From NCBI GenBank assembly GCA_015060245.1, contig SUYU01000011.1:1-64000 (forward strand): a stretch of DNA of 64,000 nucleotides, given 5' to 3'. Of this stretch, positions 62,129 to 64,000 are shown piece by piece (position 1 is the first letter of the stretch; each line of letters opens with the position of its first letter). The notes beneath the pieces are model-generated. The model had not been told where the DNA came from and did not search any database. It saw only the letters and a list, made by a program, of their open reading frames with translations. The translations under genes were made by a program, and so were the position numbers. The DNA comes from Bacteroidales bacterium (GTDB lineage Bacteria; Bacteroidota; Bacteroidia; Bacteroidales; UBA932).

Positions 62129-64000
62129 ATGGCTTATTTGGAATTTAATAAAGAGGAACTTGTAAATCTTGAGTATTCTTTGGAGAGGGAGATTCTTTTG
62201 ACAAACAGGGCCGGTGGTTATATCAATACCACAATTGTAGGGTGCAATACCCGAAAATATCATGGTCTGCTGGTTGTTCCAATAGAGAAATTCGGCAATG
62301 AGAGACATATCCTGTTGTCAACTCTTCATGAATCATTGGTTCAGCACGGACAGGTTTTCAATCTTGGAATCAGTTCTTATGGCAAGGTATATGAACCGAG
62401 AGGCCATAAGTACATCATAGATTTCGAGATGGATTATGCTTCTACCATCACATATAGGGTCGGTGGTATGAAATTCAGTAAAACAATAATGTTTGTCAGG
62501 GAGACAGAGGAGGTGTTGATAAAATACACATTGCTGGAGGCTCACTCTGATACAAAACTGAGAATAAAACCTTTCTTGGCTTACCGCAACATACATGCCC
62601 TAACCAAAGCGAATGCAGGTGCAAACACCAAATATGAGAAGATTCAGAATGGTGTTGCGTTCAAGATGTATGACGGATTCCCTACTACCAATCTTCAGTT
62701 GAACAAGGCTGGGGAGTGGATTGCAAATCCGGACTGGTATTATGGCGTTACATATAAGGAGGAGAGCAGAAGAGGATTTGATGACAAGGAGGATTTGTTT
62801 GTTCCCGGTTATTTTGAAGTTCCAATCAAGAAGGGCGAGAGCATCATTTTGTCTGCGTCAACTTCACAGATCAAGACCCGCAGCCTCAAGAAACGCTTTG
62901 ACGATGAGGTTGCAAAGAGAGTTGACAATGCAAGAAACAGTTTTGAGGATTGTCTCAAACTTGCCGGACAGCAGTGTGTGCTCAAACAGAACAACAAATA
63001 CAGCGTTTGTGCAGGTTATACCTGGGATTATGAGGATTTGCGTTACTCACTTATCGCAATTCCGGGCTTGACCCTTTTCAACGATGGTGATACCAAACAT
63101 TTTGAGGCTGTAATCGAGAATTTGCTTACAGAGAAGAGAGACCGCATATTCAAGGCCGGAAACGAACCTGATCTTCCATTGTGGCTCTTCAGAACTATGC
63201 AACAATATATTGAGTTTGGTGCAAAACCTGAGTATGTATGGAAGAAATACGGTAAGGATCTTGTGGCCATTCTGGATACGTACCGTAATGGAGAGAGAGA
63301 TGAGGTGATGTTGCACGAGAACGGACTTCTATGGTGCAAGAAAGATGGTGTTCCGCTCTCATGGATGAATGTCTGTGACAAGGTTACAGGTCAGCCGCTT
63401 ACTGAGAGGGCAGGTTATCAGGTTGAGACCAATGCCTTATGGTACAATGCTCTCTGCTTTGCAGTTGAGATGGACAAGGAGTATGGCAAGGGCAAACTTG
63501 AGGCTACATGGAAGCGAACAATCCAAAGCATAAAGAACAATTATACAAATTACTTCTGGGTAGAGGAGCGCAGACATCTTGCGGATTATTGCGACGAAAG
63601 GGGCAAAAACATATTTACCCGTCCTAACCAGTTGGTTGCTGCTGTCCTTCCGTACTCTCCTGTTGAGGATGATATCAAGATGGAGGTGTTGAGGGCTGTA
63701 AAAAGAGAACTTCTTACAATGCGCGGCGTAAGGACATTGTCTCCAAAGAATCCGCTTTACAAAGGTGTCTACGAGGGTGACCAGTTCCACAGGGATACGG
63801 CTCACCATAACGGTTGCGCCTTCCCATGGTTGCTCGGATTGTACATTGAGGCCCAACTCAAATTGGTAGGAAAATCATTTGCAAAACAGGCCAGGGAGTT
63901 GCTCGGTGCCTTTGAGGAGGATATAAATATCCATGGCGTGGGTTCAATAGCAGAACTTTATGACGGAGACCCTTCTCACAGACCTCATGGATGCATATCA
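62129..64000 (+). CDS. Glycogen debranching enzyme, partial (runs off the window)
   Basis: An open frame of 624 codons without a stop up to the window end. The N-terminal domain reads LEREILLTNRAGGYINTTIV followed by CNTRKYHGLLVVP, the hallmark of bacterial/archaeal-type amylo-alpha-1,6-glucosidase N-terminal domains. The C-terminal (alpha/alpha)6-type domain shows ALWYNALCFAVEMD, and GVYEGDQFHRDTAHHNGCAF with FPWLLGLYIEAQL. In the place where the family usually has WGRDTFIALPGL, this protein has WDYEDLRYSLIAIPGL, so the usual RD pair is absent. It should act on glycogen branches with GlgB; activity is uncertain because of that change. Confidence 0.85.
   Translation, partial: MAYLEFNKEELVNLEYSLEREILLTNRAGGYINTTIVGCNTRKYHGLLVVPIEKFGNERHILLSTLHESLVQHGQVFNLGISSYGKVYEPRGHKYIIDFEMDYASTITYRVGGMKFSKTIMFVRETEEVLIKYTLLEAHSDTKLRIKPFLAYRNIHALTKANAGANTKYEKIQNGVAFKMYDGFPTTNLQLNKAGEWIANPDWYYGVTYKEESRRGFDDKEDLFVPGYFEVPIKKGESIILSASTSQIKTRSLKKRFDDEVAKRVDNARNSFEDCLKLAGQQCVLKQNNKYSVCAGYTWDYEDLRYSLIAIPGLTLFNDGDTKHFEAVIENLLTEKRDRIFKAGNEPDLPLWLFRTMQQYIEFGAKPEYVWKKYGKDLVAILDTYRNGERDEVMLHENGLLWCKKDGVPLSWMNVCDKVTGQPLTERAGYQVETNALWYNALCFAVEMDKEYGKGKLEATWKRTIQSIKNNYTNYFWVEERRHLADYCDERGKNIFTRPNQLVAAVLPYSPVEDDIKMEVLRAVKRELLTMRGVRTLSPKNPLYKGVYEGDQFHRDTAHHNGCAFPWLLGLYIEAQLKLVGKSFAKQARELLGAFEEDINIHGVGSIAELYDGDPSHRPHGCIS

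Noticed and set aside
1-64000. tRNA, rRNA, CRISPR arrays, prophage or transposase genes
   Set aside because: Intergenic regions were read on both strands; no cloverleaf-like, rRNA-like, spaced direct-repeat or integrase/transposase coding signal was found. The only mobile-element trace is the 100-bp inverted repeat at 26543-26642.

Overview
The window is a chromosome segment of a member of the Bacteroidota, most likely order Bacteroidales. Four things support this: repeated promoters of the Bacteroidetes type (TTTG, 19 bases, TAnnTTTG); several SPII lipoproteins with DUF4493 and PCMD domains; a DUF4783-rlmH pair; and a methylmalonyl-CoA mutase pair with a group B-like [FeFe] hydrogenase, as in propionate-forming gut anaerobes. 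It is mostly ordinary chromosome, with two accessory-looking loci. No rRNA, tRNA, CRISPR array or intact insertion sequence was seen.

Layout. 1-8640 (minus strand): the start of a type II topoisomerase B subunit, then a compact operon metY-metX-thrA-asd-proB-proA running from aspartate to homocysteine and from glutamate to the proline precursor. It sits behind a leader of about 320 nt that can fold in two mutually exclusive ways. 8.7-11.1 kb: a monomeric [FeFe] hydrogenase and an AraC regulator. 11.2-20.9 kb: a six-gene envelope locus (three DUF4493 lipoproteins, an outer-membrane barrel, a further PCMD lipoprotein, an S41 protease lipoprotein). 20.9-26.3 kb: M16 peptidase, an unknown exported protein, dnaX, lptB, rpsU. 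26.3-33.0 kb: a tiny acidic peptide gene, a 100-bp MITE-like inverted repeat, hutU, mutA, mutB. 33.0-38.3 kb: leuA-leuC-leuD-leuB behind a leucine-rich leader peptide and a terminator/antiterminator, which together look like classical ribosome-mediated attenuation. 38.3-45 kb: O-methyltransferase, transglutaminase-like lipoprotein, efp, ispH, cmk, a Ppx/GppA phosphatase and an NtrC-type regulator without a DNA-binding domain. 45-51 kb: DUF4783, rlmH, a 1208-residue NtrY-like kinase, der. 51.2-55.9 kb: a five-gene cassette (PqqD, nucleotidyltransferase, ABC exporter, HPr-kinase-like, SipW-like peptidase) resembling peptide-maturation accessory genes, with no visible precursor or cyclase. 55.9-64 kb: nadE, prs, engB, xseAB, glgB and a glycogen debranching enzyme cut by the window end.

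The strongest regulatory finding is the leu attenuator. The leader upstream of metY is a good candidate for an undescribed or divergent metabolite-sensing RNA. The PqqD/kinase/peptidase cassette and the DUF4493/PCMD locus are the best candidates for uncharacterised protein systems. All functions are read from sequence motifs and gene context; no database search was run.
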